Source: Deltaproteobacteria bacterium (GTDB taxonomy: Bacteria; Desulfobacterota; Desulfarculia; Adiutricales; Adiutricaceae). Taken from it: DNA of 32,372 bases. Positions 8,905 to 16,791 of the stretch are shown in pieces. How positions within the stretch are numbered: position 1 is the first letter of the stretch; each line of letters begins with the position of its first letter. A program made the translations under genes and the position numbers. Below the pieces are notes generated by a model. That model was given only the letters and a program-made list of their open reading frames with translations, was not told where the DNA came from and made no database searches. The DNA is taken from the NCBI GenBank assembly GCA_031264185.1, contig JAISEL010000124.1, forward strand, positions 1 to 32,372, read 5' to 3'.

Positions 8905-10087
8905 CCTGCTGAGAGGCCATAAACCGGAACCGCCGTCCGGCCTGATCCGGGGGAATTTCCCGCGGGGTTATCTTCTGGCTCTGTTCATCGCCGGAGCGGT
9001 CCTGGCGCTGATGACCGCCGTAAGTCACTACTCGGAGCCTGACCGGAATGACAGCGATTTTTTTTCGGTTGACGATCTAATTCCCAGAGCTGCTGACGGA
9101 GAAGTAGGAGGATTCGGCACCCCGGAATATAACCGCCTTATTGAAGAACAAAATGAGTCCGAAGCCGCTGCTGCCGAAAAAGACGGAGAATCCTATGTCC
9201 CAACTCCGGTGGGCGGGCATCGTAACCATCCAAAAAGTCCCGATCCGAAACCGGACTCAAAATCAGAACTTTCAGCCAAGCCGCTGACTGCGGCGGCCCA
9301 AAACCAAAAACCTGCTGAAACGCCGGTGGCCCCTCAGCCTCAGCAGCGCCACGAGGCGGTCCAGCATTTACCCGAACCGGTCCCTGTCCAAAGCCCAAAA
9401 ACTGAACCTGACCCCGGCAGACGCAAAGCTGTCCTGGATGAACTAAAATCATTGATATCCAGAAAAGATAATCCGCTGTCAGCTCCGGTAGTAGTCCTGG
9501 CTGAATCAAAGCCGCCGGTTCTGTCCCAACCCGTCATCCCCGGAGTCCCTTTGATTAAAACCGGAGATTTGCTTTCGGCCGCCATGGTTCTGGCCGTCAA
9601 CAGCGATATCCCGGCTCCTGTGCTGGCTCAAGTCTCCAACGGACCCCTAAAAGGCGCCAAACTTTTAGGTCAGTTTGAAAGGCGCGAATCCGGAGCGATG
9701 CTGACTTTTAACCGCATAATTCCGGTCGGAGCCGCTCCTCTGCTCATAGACGCTGTGGCGGTTGATCCCCTGACCTCCACCGCCTCTGTTGCCTCACACG
9801 TTGATGGCCATTTCTTCCGCAGATGGGGCGGACTTTTGGCGTCAGGCTTTCTGGAGGGATTCGGGACAGCTTTAGGCAGCCGAGGCAGCCGGGTTTACAC
9901 CAACGGGGAAATTCTGATAGAAGAACAGCCCGGAAAAACTCTGGCCGACGCCTCTTTGGAAGCTTTGGGGCAGGTCGGACGGACCGCCGGAGAACAGTTC
10001 AAGAAAGGATTCGACCGTCCGCCGACGGTCCATATCCGTGCCGGACAAACTCTGGGAGTTCTGGTTTTAAGTCTCCAAAAGCCTTGA
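8888..10087 (+). CDS. DotG/IcmE homologue (VirB10-like channel protein), short form
   Basis: Inner-membrane-anchored protein that would span the periplasm and line the secretion channel. The 399-residue product has one membrane helix at about 27-47, then the DotG signature GGFGTPEYNRLIEEQNE (74-90) with ESYVPTP (101-107). A Pro-rich linker (110-200) follows, then the C-terminal TrbI/VirB10-type domain (about 218-399): LAVNSDIPAPVLAQV, KGAKLLGQFERRESGAMLTF, SHVDGHFFRRWGGLLASGF, and RAGQTLGVLVL. Legionella DotG is about 1,048 residues with a long central repeat region; that region is absent here. ATG 8888 is preferred over upstream starts because GGGAG lies 6 bases before it and the membrane helix follows. 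Confidence 0.88.
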   Translation: MKKILDLLRGHKPEPPSGLIRGNFPRGYLLALFIAGAVLALMTAVSHYSEPDRNDSDFFSVDDLIPRAADGEVGGFGTPEYNRLIEEQNESEAAAAEKDGESYVPTPVGGHRNHPKSPDPKPDSKSELSAKPLTAAAQNQKPAETPVAPQPQQRHEAVQHLPEPVPVQSPKTEPDPGRRKAVLDELKSLISRKDNPLSAPVVVLAESKPPVLSQPVIPGVPLIKTGDLLSAAMVLAVNSDIPAPVLAQVSNGPLKGAKLLGQFERRESGAMLTFNRIIPVGAAPLLIDAVAVDPLTSTASVASHVDGHFFRRWGGLLASGFLEGFGTALGSRGSRVYTNGEILIEEQPGKTLADASLEALGQVGRTAGEQFKKGFDRPPTVHIRAGQTLGVLVLSLQKP

Positions 10088-10297
10088 TTTTCCTGTCAGA
10101 AAAAGGACTGACTCTCACCCGAAGCAGACAAGCTTTCAATGCAACGGCTAATTTGACTATGCTTAAGGCTGCGGACATTAACTGAGAATAAACCCTTTCG
10201 GACATTCAGGTGAAATTTCCATGACCGTCTGCCCCGAAGCGCTTTCTGCCGGACCTGATTCCAAAAAACAACCCCCTCTGCTCAGCAAAGCGGCGAC

Positions 10298-10804
10298 ATG
10301 AAACGATCTAAAAAAATCAACTCTCAGGTCCAGGTCCAGGCCAGGACCGACTCGTCAGGTCAAAAACCGGTTCAGCCTGAGCCGCAGGCGATTATCCTCA
10401 CAGAAAATAAGCAGGCGGACGTAACCGACACCGCTTTGCCTTCCGCCTCATCCGTCATAAAGGACATACTCCCTGAAGCCGCCGACTCCCCCGCCTTAAC
10501 TCTGGTTCAGCCGCCCGATAAAGCTGCTGGCTTGAATCTGCCCGAACTCTGTCACGTAGAATTGGGACCTCATCCCAGGAGCAGAACTTTTAGAATGCGC
10601 GGCACAGAGACTATGAATGGAAGGTCAGGCCATCTCTGCAAACGCCTTGAAGAGTTCTCGCTGAACAACAGCAAAATGACCATGACCGCTGCCAGGAGCG
10701 AATCAACGGCCGCCGTTAAATCCCAGCCCGACCTGCTGCTTCCGGCAAACCCAGAGCCAATAAGCCGTCCGCTTCCGTTACGCCAGGTGCCGGTAAACCT
10801 CTAA
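10298..10804 (+). CDS. Low-complexity protein, probable 5' part of a frameshifted gene
   Basis: A 168-residue frame beginning MKRSKKINSQ, polar and rich in Pro, Ala, Ser and charged residues, with no membrane segment and no family I recognise. It sits directly after DotG, where Legionella carries dotF/icmG, but shows none of the single-helix layout of DotF. The same style of sequence continues in another frame past its stop (see the next gene), so it is likely the first half of one broken gene. The start, MK..KK, resembles that of the DotI gene downstream (MKVTKK). No good ribosome binding site precedes it; a 26-codon frame from ATG 10221 overlaps the start by ATGA and might couple translation. 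Confidence 0.45.
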   Translation: MKRSKKINSQVQVQARTDSSGQKPVQPEPQAIILTENKQADVTDTALPSASSVIKDILPEAADSPALTLVQPPDKAAGLNLPELCHVELGPHPRSRTFRMRGTETMNGRSGHLCKRLEEFSLNNSKMTMTAARSESTAAVKSQPDLLLPANPEPISRPLPLRQVPVNL

Positions 10805-10818
10805 CTTCCGGCAATTCC

Positions 10819-11154
10819 ATGCCGGCTGAACCGGCTGCCGAAGAGCCGGTTTCCTTAACAGAAAAACGTCCGTCTCTGTCAGTCAAAGGGTCTGAGAACA
10901 AAAGCCCAGTCAAGGAGACACCGATCTCTCCGGCCAGGCTTCCGACGGCCAGGTCAGCTGACAAACAAGGAAAAGGTAAGCCCGCCCCGGCCAGCCGGTC
11001 TAAGAGGAAGGAAAAGGCTTCCGGCGGCAGCCGCTCAATTAAACCGGACGAAGTTTTCACTCCCCTGAGCGGCGCAAAACTGTCTGTGGTTATCAGGCGG
11101 GTTAAACCCAAGGAGCAGCCGATTCTGCAGCCTTTGTTTCCTGATCCGGTCTAA
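10819..11154 (+). CDS. Low-complexity protein, probable 3' part of the frameshifted gene
   Basis: A 111-residue frame from ATG 10819. It is open further upstream to a stop at 10717-10719, and that upstream stretch (KPRANKPSASVTPG...) has the same composition. Frame and style match a continuation of the 10298 gene after a one-base-type shift between about 10720 and 10800. Together they would make a protein of roughly 285 residues. The product is rich in Lys, Arg, Pro and Ser and ends with a slightly hydrophobic tail (AKLSVVIRRVKPKEQPI). No known domain is seen. It could be a pseudogene, a sequencing error or, less likely, a programmed frameshift. Confidence 0.42.
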   Translation: MPAEPAAEEPVSLTEKRPSLSVKGSENKSPVKETPISPARLPTARSADKQGKGKPAPASRSKRKEKASGGSRSIKPDEVFTPLSGAKLSVVIRRVKPKEQPILQPLFPDPV

Positions 11155-11387
11155 AACCGGCGCGTTTAACAGTAATTTTTTTCATTCCGTCCGGACAGGA
11201 ACGGCAAACAAATGGCCAAAAATATGTCCGGGCGCCATTATCTTTAAATTCAGGCGCCATGAAAAAATGTCAGCCGCCAGCTGACCTGTCTTTAACCAGG
11301 ACCCGGACACGGTTTGAGACCAAAACTGCGGAGAAAATGAGACCTAGGAATCCAGCCGTAAGCTCAGCACTGTCCGCCTGATCTCCT

Positions 11388-11393
11388 GAGGTG
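11388..11393 (+). promoter_or_regulatory. Ribosome binding site of the DotI-fusion gene
   Basis: GAGGTG is centred 7 bases before ATG 11401. It supports translation of the whole long frame rather than only the C-terminal DotI part; no comparable site precedes the internal ATG at 13144. Confidence 0.5.
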
Positions 11394-11400
11394 CAGAAAA

Positions 11401-13743
11401 ATGAAGGTCACCAAAAAAGCCAGGACCCGAACCCCGCGCATTTCACAGGCGCCGCTTAAGCCTCTGACGGCTTCCCCCGTAACCGGTATGCCGCCTAACT
11501 TAACCGAAAGCTCATCTTCTCCGTCTCTCTCTGGGCTGAAGAACCAGAGTCCGGAGGGAGAGAGCCTATGCTTTCGGGACAATACTCTGCCGCCGAGATT
11601 CAAGAACAGACAAAGGAAGATCCAGCCCGCTCCTCTTGCCAGGACCAAAAATGCCAGAAGATCTTCCTCCTTCGTCAGCCGGGATGAATTTGACTTCATG
11701 GCAGCAGCCGGCGGAAAAGGATCAGGGGCATTAAGGACAGACAACCCCAGTGCCTCCGAACCCGCTTCAGCGTATCCGGCTGAGGCGAACCGGCCAGGGA
11801 TCGAACCTTCGTTTCCCCGAAACCAGATAACGGAGGTGAAATCCCCTGGCGCTCACCTTTCTCAGCTTCCCGCTGCCAATAATCAGATGCCGGCTGATGC
11901 GGCCGGGCCTGCTGATTCACAAACGAACCCGGCTGAATTTCACTCAGGCCGGCCTGCCGGGATCAGCCCGCTCACCTCAACTGGGGGAACCACGGCAAAG
12001 CTTCTGACTGACCCCGAACATAAAAACACCAGAGCCAAACGGAAAGGCAAATTCGGCCTTTCGCCAAGCTATGAGACTTCCCTACTTCTGACCCAAGAGA
12101 CGGGCATAAAAGTCGATTCCGAACTTATGCCGTCTCTTCCCGTCCAGGACATTCAAAGGTCCGTTACCGAAAGAGAAGCCCTTATGCCTTATATAAATGA
12201 CCGACTGTCCGAAATGTCGGAACCGGCTGCCGCCTCAAGGCCAAATGCAACCTCTTCTGACGCGGAATCCGGGTCTGAAATTTTTTCTGACTTCAGGGCT
12301 GAACCCAAAAAGCCCAGCGATAAGATTAAAGACAATGACGCCATTATTCCGTCCCCGGAAACCATACCCGGTCCGGTTCAGGATACAGCAGGCAGTTCTG
12401 ACCCGGCCGCTGAAGAGGAACCCGAAATCTTTCAGCCCAGCCAGCCCCAACGGCCAACAGCTTCTGTCCTGACCGAAGGCATCATGCCACCTGCAACTGA
12501 CAGTCTGCCCGGGGATTCAAGGCCTGATATCACACAAACTCCCGCAAGTCCGACATCGGACCAGGTCGGCTTGAGTCCATATTTACAACTGACTCAGGCT
12601 CTCTTCCCTAATCCTCAGGGTCTTTTCGCGGTTTCTTTTCCTTTTGAGCCCGGTCAGCCTCCGGCATTGACCGAAACCAAGGCGAGAGAACCTGATTTTG
12701 TTTCTGACTGTGAGCCTGGCGGCAGCGATGATTCTGACACCGGCTTTGTTTCAGACAGGATATGCTTTCAGGCTGAAAGTGAAGCGGACTGGTTTGCGGC
12801 TTCTTCCGGCTTTCCTGGTTCTCAGGCGGCAGAAAACCCTGGTGACGATGAACATTATTCCCATGACGGTGTCTCTGGGCTCAGTTACCAGAAACTCACG
12901 GAGACTAAAAGCTCTGGGGAGAAAAACAACCAATTTGACCGAAATGACTTTTTCACCCGACCGTCTGAAACCGGCGAATCTGCAGAGCAGCGGACATCTT
13001 CCGAACATCAGGCTGATGTCAGACTAGATGCGACAGACCGCTGCCCGGCTGAAGCAGGAATAAAACGGCCGGATTTAACCGCAGATTACGGTATTCAAGG
13101 CAAAATACATTCCAGGGATGACAGCGGCTCTGACATAGTCGCCATGTCCCGCAGCTGGTATGAAGCTCAGAATAATAAACTATTCAAAATCCTAAGCATT
13201 ATGCAATGGACCTCAATTTTTTTGGTTCTGCTCATCATTTTCCAGGCTGTCACCAGACCTGAACCCCGCTACTACGGAGTCACCACGGAATTGAAGGTAG
13301 TGGAGATGATTCCGATGAAAGAACCATCCTTTACGCCGAAAAATATTGGCAGCTGGACTGCTGATGTCGTCACCCGGGCCCTGTCTCTGGACTTTCTTTA
13401 TTTACGTGAAAAACTGACGGATGTCCAGAATGATTTTTCTGAGATCGGCTTTGAAAGCTACGTGAAATCGCTGGAGCAAAACGGCCATATCAAAAAAATT
13501 GAGACTGAAAAGCTTAATCTTTCCTGCGCTCTGACCGGGCCGCCTGTTGTTACCAACACGAAAGGCATCGGCCGGGAAAAGACCTGGAGAGTCGAAATGC
13601 CGGTTTTGGTGTCATATCAGACTTCTCAGGGAGTGGTGGCCAATCAGAGCCTGGTAGCTGAAGTGACTGTCCAAAAAGCCGATGCCAGCAAAAAACCTCG
13701 TGGAGTGGAGATCTCTCAGCTGGTTCTCCTTAAGCGAGGGTAG
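11401..13743 (+). CDS. DotI/IcmL homologue with ~580-residue disordered N-terminal extension
   Basis: The last ~200 residues (578-780) are a DotI/IcmL protein of normal size (Legionella DotI is about 212 residues). A short N-terminal part MSRSWYEAQNNKLFKIL leads into one membrane helix (about 603-618), then the periplasmic domain RYYGVTTELKVVEMIPM, FTPKNIGSWTADVVTRALSLDF, ending in AEVTVQKA...GVEISQLVLL. Before this lies ~577 residues of basic-then-acidic low-complexity sequence rich in Pro, Ser, Glu and Ala. By DotI topology this extension would be cytoplasmic. DotI forms part of the inner-membrane complex with DotJ. An internal start at 13144 could give a normal-sized DotI, but no ribosome binding site is seen there. 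Confidence 0.83.
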   Translation: MKVTKKARTRTPRISQAPLKPLTASPVTGMPPNLTESSSSPSLSGLKNQSPEGESLCFRDNTLPPRFKNRQRKIQPAPLARTKNARRSSSFVSRDEFDFMAAAGGKGSGALRTDNPSASEPASAYPAEANRPGIEPSFPRNQITEVKSPGAHLSQLPAANNQMPADAAGPADSQTNPAEFHSGRPAGISPLTSTGGTTAKLLTDPEHKNTRAKRKGKFGLSPSYETSLLLTQETGIKVDSELMPSLPVQDIQRSVTEREALMPYINDRLSEMSEPAAASRPNATSSDAESGSEIFSDFRAEPKKPSDKIKDNDAIIPSPETIPGPVQDTAGSSDPAAEEEPEIFQPSQPQRPTASVLTEGIMPPATDSLPGDSRPDITQTPASPTSDQVGLSPYLQLTQALFPNPQGLFAVSFPFEPGQPPALTETKAREPDFVSDCEPGGSDDSDTGFVSDRICFQAESEADWFAASSGFPGSQAAENPGDDEHYSHDGVSGLSYQKLTETKSSGEKNNQFDRNDFFTRPSETGESAEQRTSSEHQADVRLDATDRCPAEAGIKRPDLTADYGIQGKIHSRDDSGSDIVAMSRSWYEAQNNKLFKILSIMQWTSIFLVLLIIFQAVTRPEPRYYGVTTELKVVEMIPMKEPSFTPKNIGSWTADVVTRALSLDFLYLREKLTDVQNDFSEIGFESYVKSLEQNGHIKKIETEKLNLSCALTGPPVVTNTKGIGREKTWRVEMPVLVSYQTSQGVVANQSLVAEVTVQKADASKKPRGVEISQLVLLKRG

Positions 13744-13816
13744 CTGATAGCGGTCCGGGCAATTTTGCTCAGACCGCATTAGCTGTTTTATGGCCCCATA
13801 AAAACTGAATCTTGTA

Positions 13817-15619
13817 ATGCCAGCTTCAGACATCCTGAGAGAAATTCTCATGCCGCAGCCTCCCATACGCGGACTCAGCCCTGATGACAGCACTGACCGT
13901 CAAAAGCTCAGACGTGATATCCGTTCGCCGCTGCTCAAGCGGCTTAAAAGAATCGGCCGGACCCAGTCCACTGTCATGGCACTGGCAGTCCTGACGATCT
14001 TAGAACTTAGCTTTCCTCAGTCTGCTCTCTTCTGGATCAGCTTGCTTTGGCTTTTACTGTATCTTCATTATAAGGAATCAAAAAACCCTCTGGCCATCAG
14101 ACTGCCCAAAGGCGCGAACCGCCTTGATCCCAATTCTCCCGGACCTGGGCATAAATTCTGGAATCAGGCCGATGGGACAATTTTAGTAGGCCATGACATC
14201 ATCAATAATCAGGAAATATGGATCACCGAAAATGATCTCTTAACCCATATCCTGTTACTGGGCACCACCGGCAGCGGCAAGACTGAGTCTCTGCTGTCGC
14301 TGGCCGGCAACGCCATGTCCGGCGGCTCAGGGCTTTTTTACATTGACCCTAAAGCCGCACCGCTGTTGGCCGTCCAACTCTGGCAAATGGTCAGGATTTT
14401 AGGCCGGGACGACGATTTCAGGGTCCTCAACTACGGGGCGGCCGACCATGAGGCAGGTATTACCAGGCGGATATCCAACACCAACAATCCTTTTTCCGAA
14501 GGCTCGGCCGATGCCCTGACCCAGATCCTCACTTCATTAATGCCCAATTCAGCAGAGTCTGACCGTAACAATATTTTTGCCGATAAAGCCAGGAACCTCA
14601 TAGCCGGACTTCTTCAGGTCCTGGTGGATTTAAGGGACAAAGGGGATTTAAGGCTTTCAGTGGGCAATATCCGGGGATTTTTAAACCTGGAAGTCTGCGT
14701 CCAGCTGCTGAACAATGCAAAATTAGAAGAATCGTCGAAAGCGGCATTAAAAGCGGCCCTCCAGAGCTGCAACTGGGTGGAATCCAGATCCTTAGACCAG
14801 CAGAACTCCTTTTATGAGCAGTTCGGCTATGCCCAGAGCTATTTCGGCCGGGCTTTATCCAGTCTGACCGATACTTACGGACACATCTACGGTGCCGAAT
14901 ACGGAGAAGTTGATTTTCGGGATGTGGTACTAAACCGGCGGATTCTTCTGGTGCTGCTTCCCTCTTTGGAAAAAAGCCCGGCTGAACTGGCTTCCTTGGG
15001 CAAAATCACCCTCTCAAGCCTCAAAGCAGCTGCCGCTGTGGGGCTGGGTCTGGACATAGAAGGTCCGGAAAGCGACGTTCTTGGACCTTTGCACGTCCAT
15101 TTTGAAGGCTCCGGGCCTTTTCAGATTATAGTCGATGAATATGCGGCTATTGTTACTCCGGGTTTTGAGATGGTCCTGACCCAGGGAAGAGGGCTTGGGA
15201 TAGGGTCTGTTATCGCCAGTCAGGATTACGCCGGTTTAATTGAAGCTGACAGGAAAGGCGCCCAGCAGATCGTGGCCAACACGAACCTGAAAATTTTCAT
15301 GAAATTGGCTGAACCGGAAAAAACCTGGAACCTCCTGAAAAGCCTGTCCGGGGAAGAGCCTGTTTTAAGAACTACCGGTTACAATCTGAACCGGGAACAT
15401 ATAACCTCCGCCTGGCAGGATAACCAAACCGCAACTGTGGAAATGAGTCCGGTGTCAGTTCTCAGAGATCTCATGGAACAGACCGAAGGCGAGGCCCACT
15501 GTGTCTGCCAGGGACAGGTTATCCGGGCCAGACTTCTCTATGTCAATATAAACGTTAAAGATGCCCTGCTCAGGGTACCGAGGCTGGTCTATTTAGACGG
15601 CTCGGAGAGTGACGACTAA
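13817..15619 (+). CDS. DotL/IcmO homologue, type IV coupling ATPase, C-terminally short
   Basis: Inner-membrane ATPase that receives substrates and hands them to the secretion channel. Two N-terminal membrane helices (about 52-66 and 68-84) precede the FtsK/VirD4-like motor. Walker A is GTTGSGKT (149-156) and Walker B is IIVDEY (437-442). The segments HILLLG, LFYIDPKAAP and GLGIGSVIASQDYAGL are typical of DotL rather than VirD4. The protein ends soon after the motor (600 residues; Legionella DotL is about 783), so the tail that binds IcmS, IcmW and DotN is absent. ATG 13817 has no clear ribosome binding site; ATG 13850 (MPQPPIRG) is an alternative. It starts 73 bases after DotI. Confidence 0.9.
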   Translation: MPASDILREILMPQPPIRGLSPDDSTDRQKLRRDIRSPLLKRLKRIGRTQSTVMALAVLTILELSFPQSALFWISLLWLLLYLHYKESKNPLAIRLPKGANRLDPNSPGPGHKFWNQADGTILVGHDIINNQEIWITENDLLTHILLLGTTGSGKTESLLSLAGNAMSGGSGLFYIDPKAAPLLAVQLWQMVRILGRDDDFRVLNYGAADHEAGITRRISNTNNPFSEGSADALTQILTSLMPNSAESDRNNIFADKARNLIAGLLQVLVDLRDKGDLRLSVGNIRGFLNLEVCVQLLNNAKLEESSKAALKAALQSCNWVESRSLDQQNSFYEQFGYAQSYFGRALSSLTDTYGHIYGAEYGEVDFRDVVLNRRILLVLLPSLEKSPAELASLGKITLSSLKAAAAVGLGLDIEGPESDVLGPLHVHFEGSGPFQIIVDEYAAIVTPGFEMVLTQGRGLGIGSVIASQDYAGLIEADRKGAQQIVANTNLKIFMKLAEPEKTWNLLKSLSGEEPVLRTTGYNLNREHITSAWQDNQTATVEMSPVSVLRDLMEQTEGEAHCVCQGQVIRARLLYVNINVKDALLRVPRLVYLDGSESDD

Positions 15620-15980
15620 GAAGGGAAAGAATAATATAAAGGGCAAATTTGAAATAAAAATATACTTAAATATATAAAAATAAGCAATATTAATATATAA
15701 ATTAGATATTAAATTGCATGCGAAAGCAGCTAAGGCATTTCACTGCAGGTTGGGTTAAATCTAAAGTCTCCTCTTGCTGGCTCATAATTCACTGCATTGG
15801 CTGACCAGGTGACCGATTCTTCTTGACATTTATTTTTTTATTTGATAAAAACGTAACAATTAAATACGGCTATTTCCAGCCTCTTTTTTTATAGCACTAT
15901 CCTAATTACTAGCTATTTTACTTCTATTTATTTGTTAAATTAATTGACTCTGCTAAGACAATCAATTTTCAGGTTCCATA
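15620..15980. other. AT-rich intergenic region with candidate promoter
   Basis: No gene is visible. The region is strongly AT-rich just after the DotL stop and contains a plausible promoter for the aldolase gene. No strong terminator hairpin is seen behind the Dot cluster. Confidence 0.6.
15823..15851 (+). promoter_or_regulatory. Candidate sigma70-type promoter for the transaldolase gene
   Basis: A perfect TTGACA at 15823-15828 is followed after 17 bases by TAAAAA (15846-15851), a weak -10 box. This would give a leader of about 120 bases before the gene at 15981. In AT-rich DNA such matches also arise by chance. Confidence 0.35.
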
Positions 15981-16637
15981 ATGAAATTTTTTATTGACAC
16001 CGCCAACATTGATGAGATTAAAAAAGCCGCCTCATATGGATTTTTAGACGGGGTTACTACCAACCCCTCTCTTATGGCCAAAGAAGGCATCAGCGACCAA
16101 GACGGTCGAATTAAGGCCATCTGCGCTTTGACTTCCGGTCCGGTCAGCGCTGAGGTCTTGTCAACTGAACCGGAAACTATGCTGGCCGAGGCCAGACATC
16201 TGGCCAGCCTGGCTACAAATGTGGTTATCAAGCTGCCTTTAACCATGACCGGACTTAAGACTACTAAAATACTGGCCAATGAAGATATACACGTAAACGT
16301 CACCTTGGTTTTCTCGGCCCTTCAGGCTTTATTAGCAGCCAAAGCCGGTGCTGCTTACATAAGTCCTTTCGTAGGAAGGTTGGATGATACAGGAGTAGAC
16401 GGACTGGGGATCGTGGAAGATATTCAGACTATTTACTCAAATTACGGCTATGAGACCGAAATCATTGTGGCCAGCATCAGAAACCCTCAGCATGTTCTCA
16501 GAGCTGCTTTACTTGGTGCCGATATCAGCACTATTCCCTTTTCGGTTATTAATCAGTTGGCATCGCATCCCATGACCCAGCAAGGTCTGGCCACATTTTT
16601 GGCCGATCACGCCAGAGCCAAAGAAATTAAGACTTAA
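15981..16637 (+). CDS. Transaldolase-like (fructose-6-phosphate aldolase/TalC type)
   Basis: A 218-residue class I aldolase of the short transaldolase group, acting in the cytoplasm on C3-C7 sugar phosphates of the pentose phosphate pathway. It begins [16 protein letters not shown], carries VTTNPSL (25-31) and the Schiff-base lysine in VVIKLPLT (Lys84). The block [15 protein letters not shown] and the closing ADHARAKEI complete the family pattern. Length and motifs are complete. Sequence alone cannot separate true transaldolase from fructose-6-phosphate aldolase. It stands alone between the Dot cluster and the oppositely oriented glycan genes. Confidence 0.92.
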   Translation: MKFFIDTANIDEIKKAASYGFLDGVTTNPSLMAKEGISDQDGRIKAICALTSGPVSAEVLSTEPETMLAEARHLASLATNVVIKLPLTMTGLKTTKILANEDIHVNVTLVFSALQALLAAKAGAAYISPFVGRLDDTGVDGLGIVEDIQTIYSNYGYETEIIVASIRNPQHVLRAALLGADISTIPFSVINQLASHPMTQQGLATFLADHARAKEIKT

Positions 16638-16791
16638 ATAGCTTTTTAGTTCATTGTCTTTCAGCATAAAACACCGATAACATATTAATTTAAGTTGTAA
16701 ATATTCTATTATATAGCATTAAAATTTAATATATAGGATTATTTTTTATTTATCTTCGCAGAAAAAAAAAGATATAAATATTAAACTTATA

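Noticed and set aside
11259-11381. 40-codon frame MKKCQPPADLS... before the DotI gene
   Set aside because: Only a weak ribosome binding site, no motif and basic random-like sequence; kept only as a possibility in the spacer.
4494-15619. Reading the locus as a conjugative IncI-type element
   Set aside because: No relaxase, origin of transfer, pilus gene or integrase is seen in the window; conjugation cannot be excluded but nothing here supports it.
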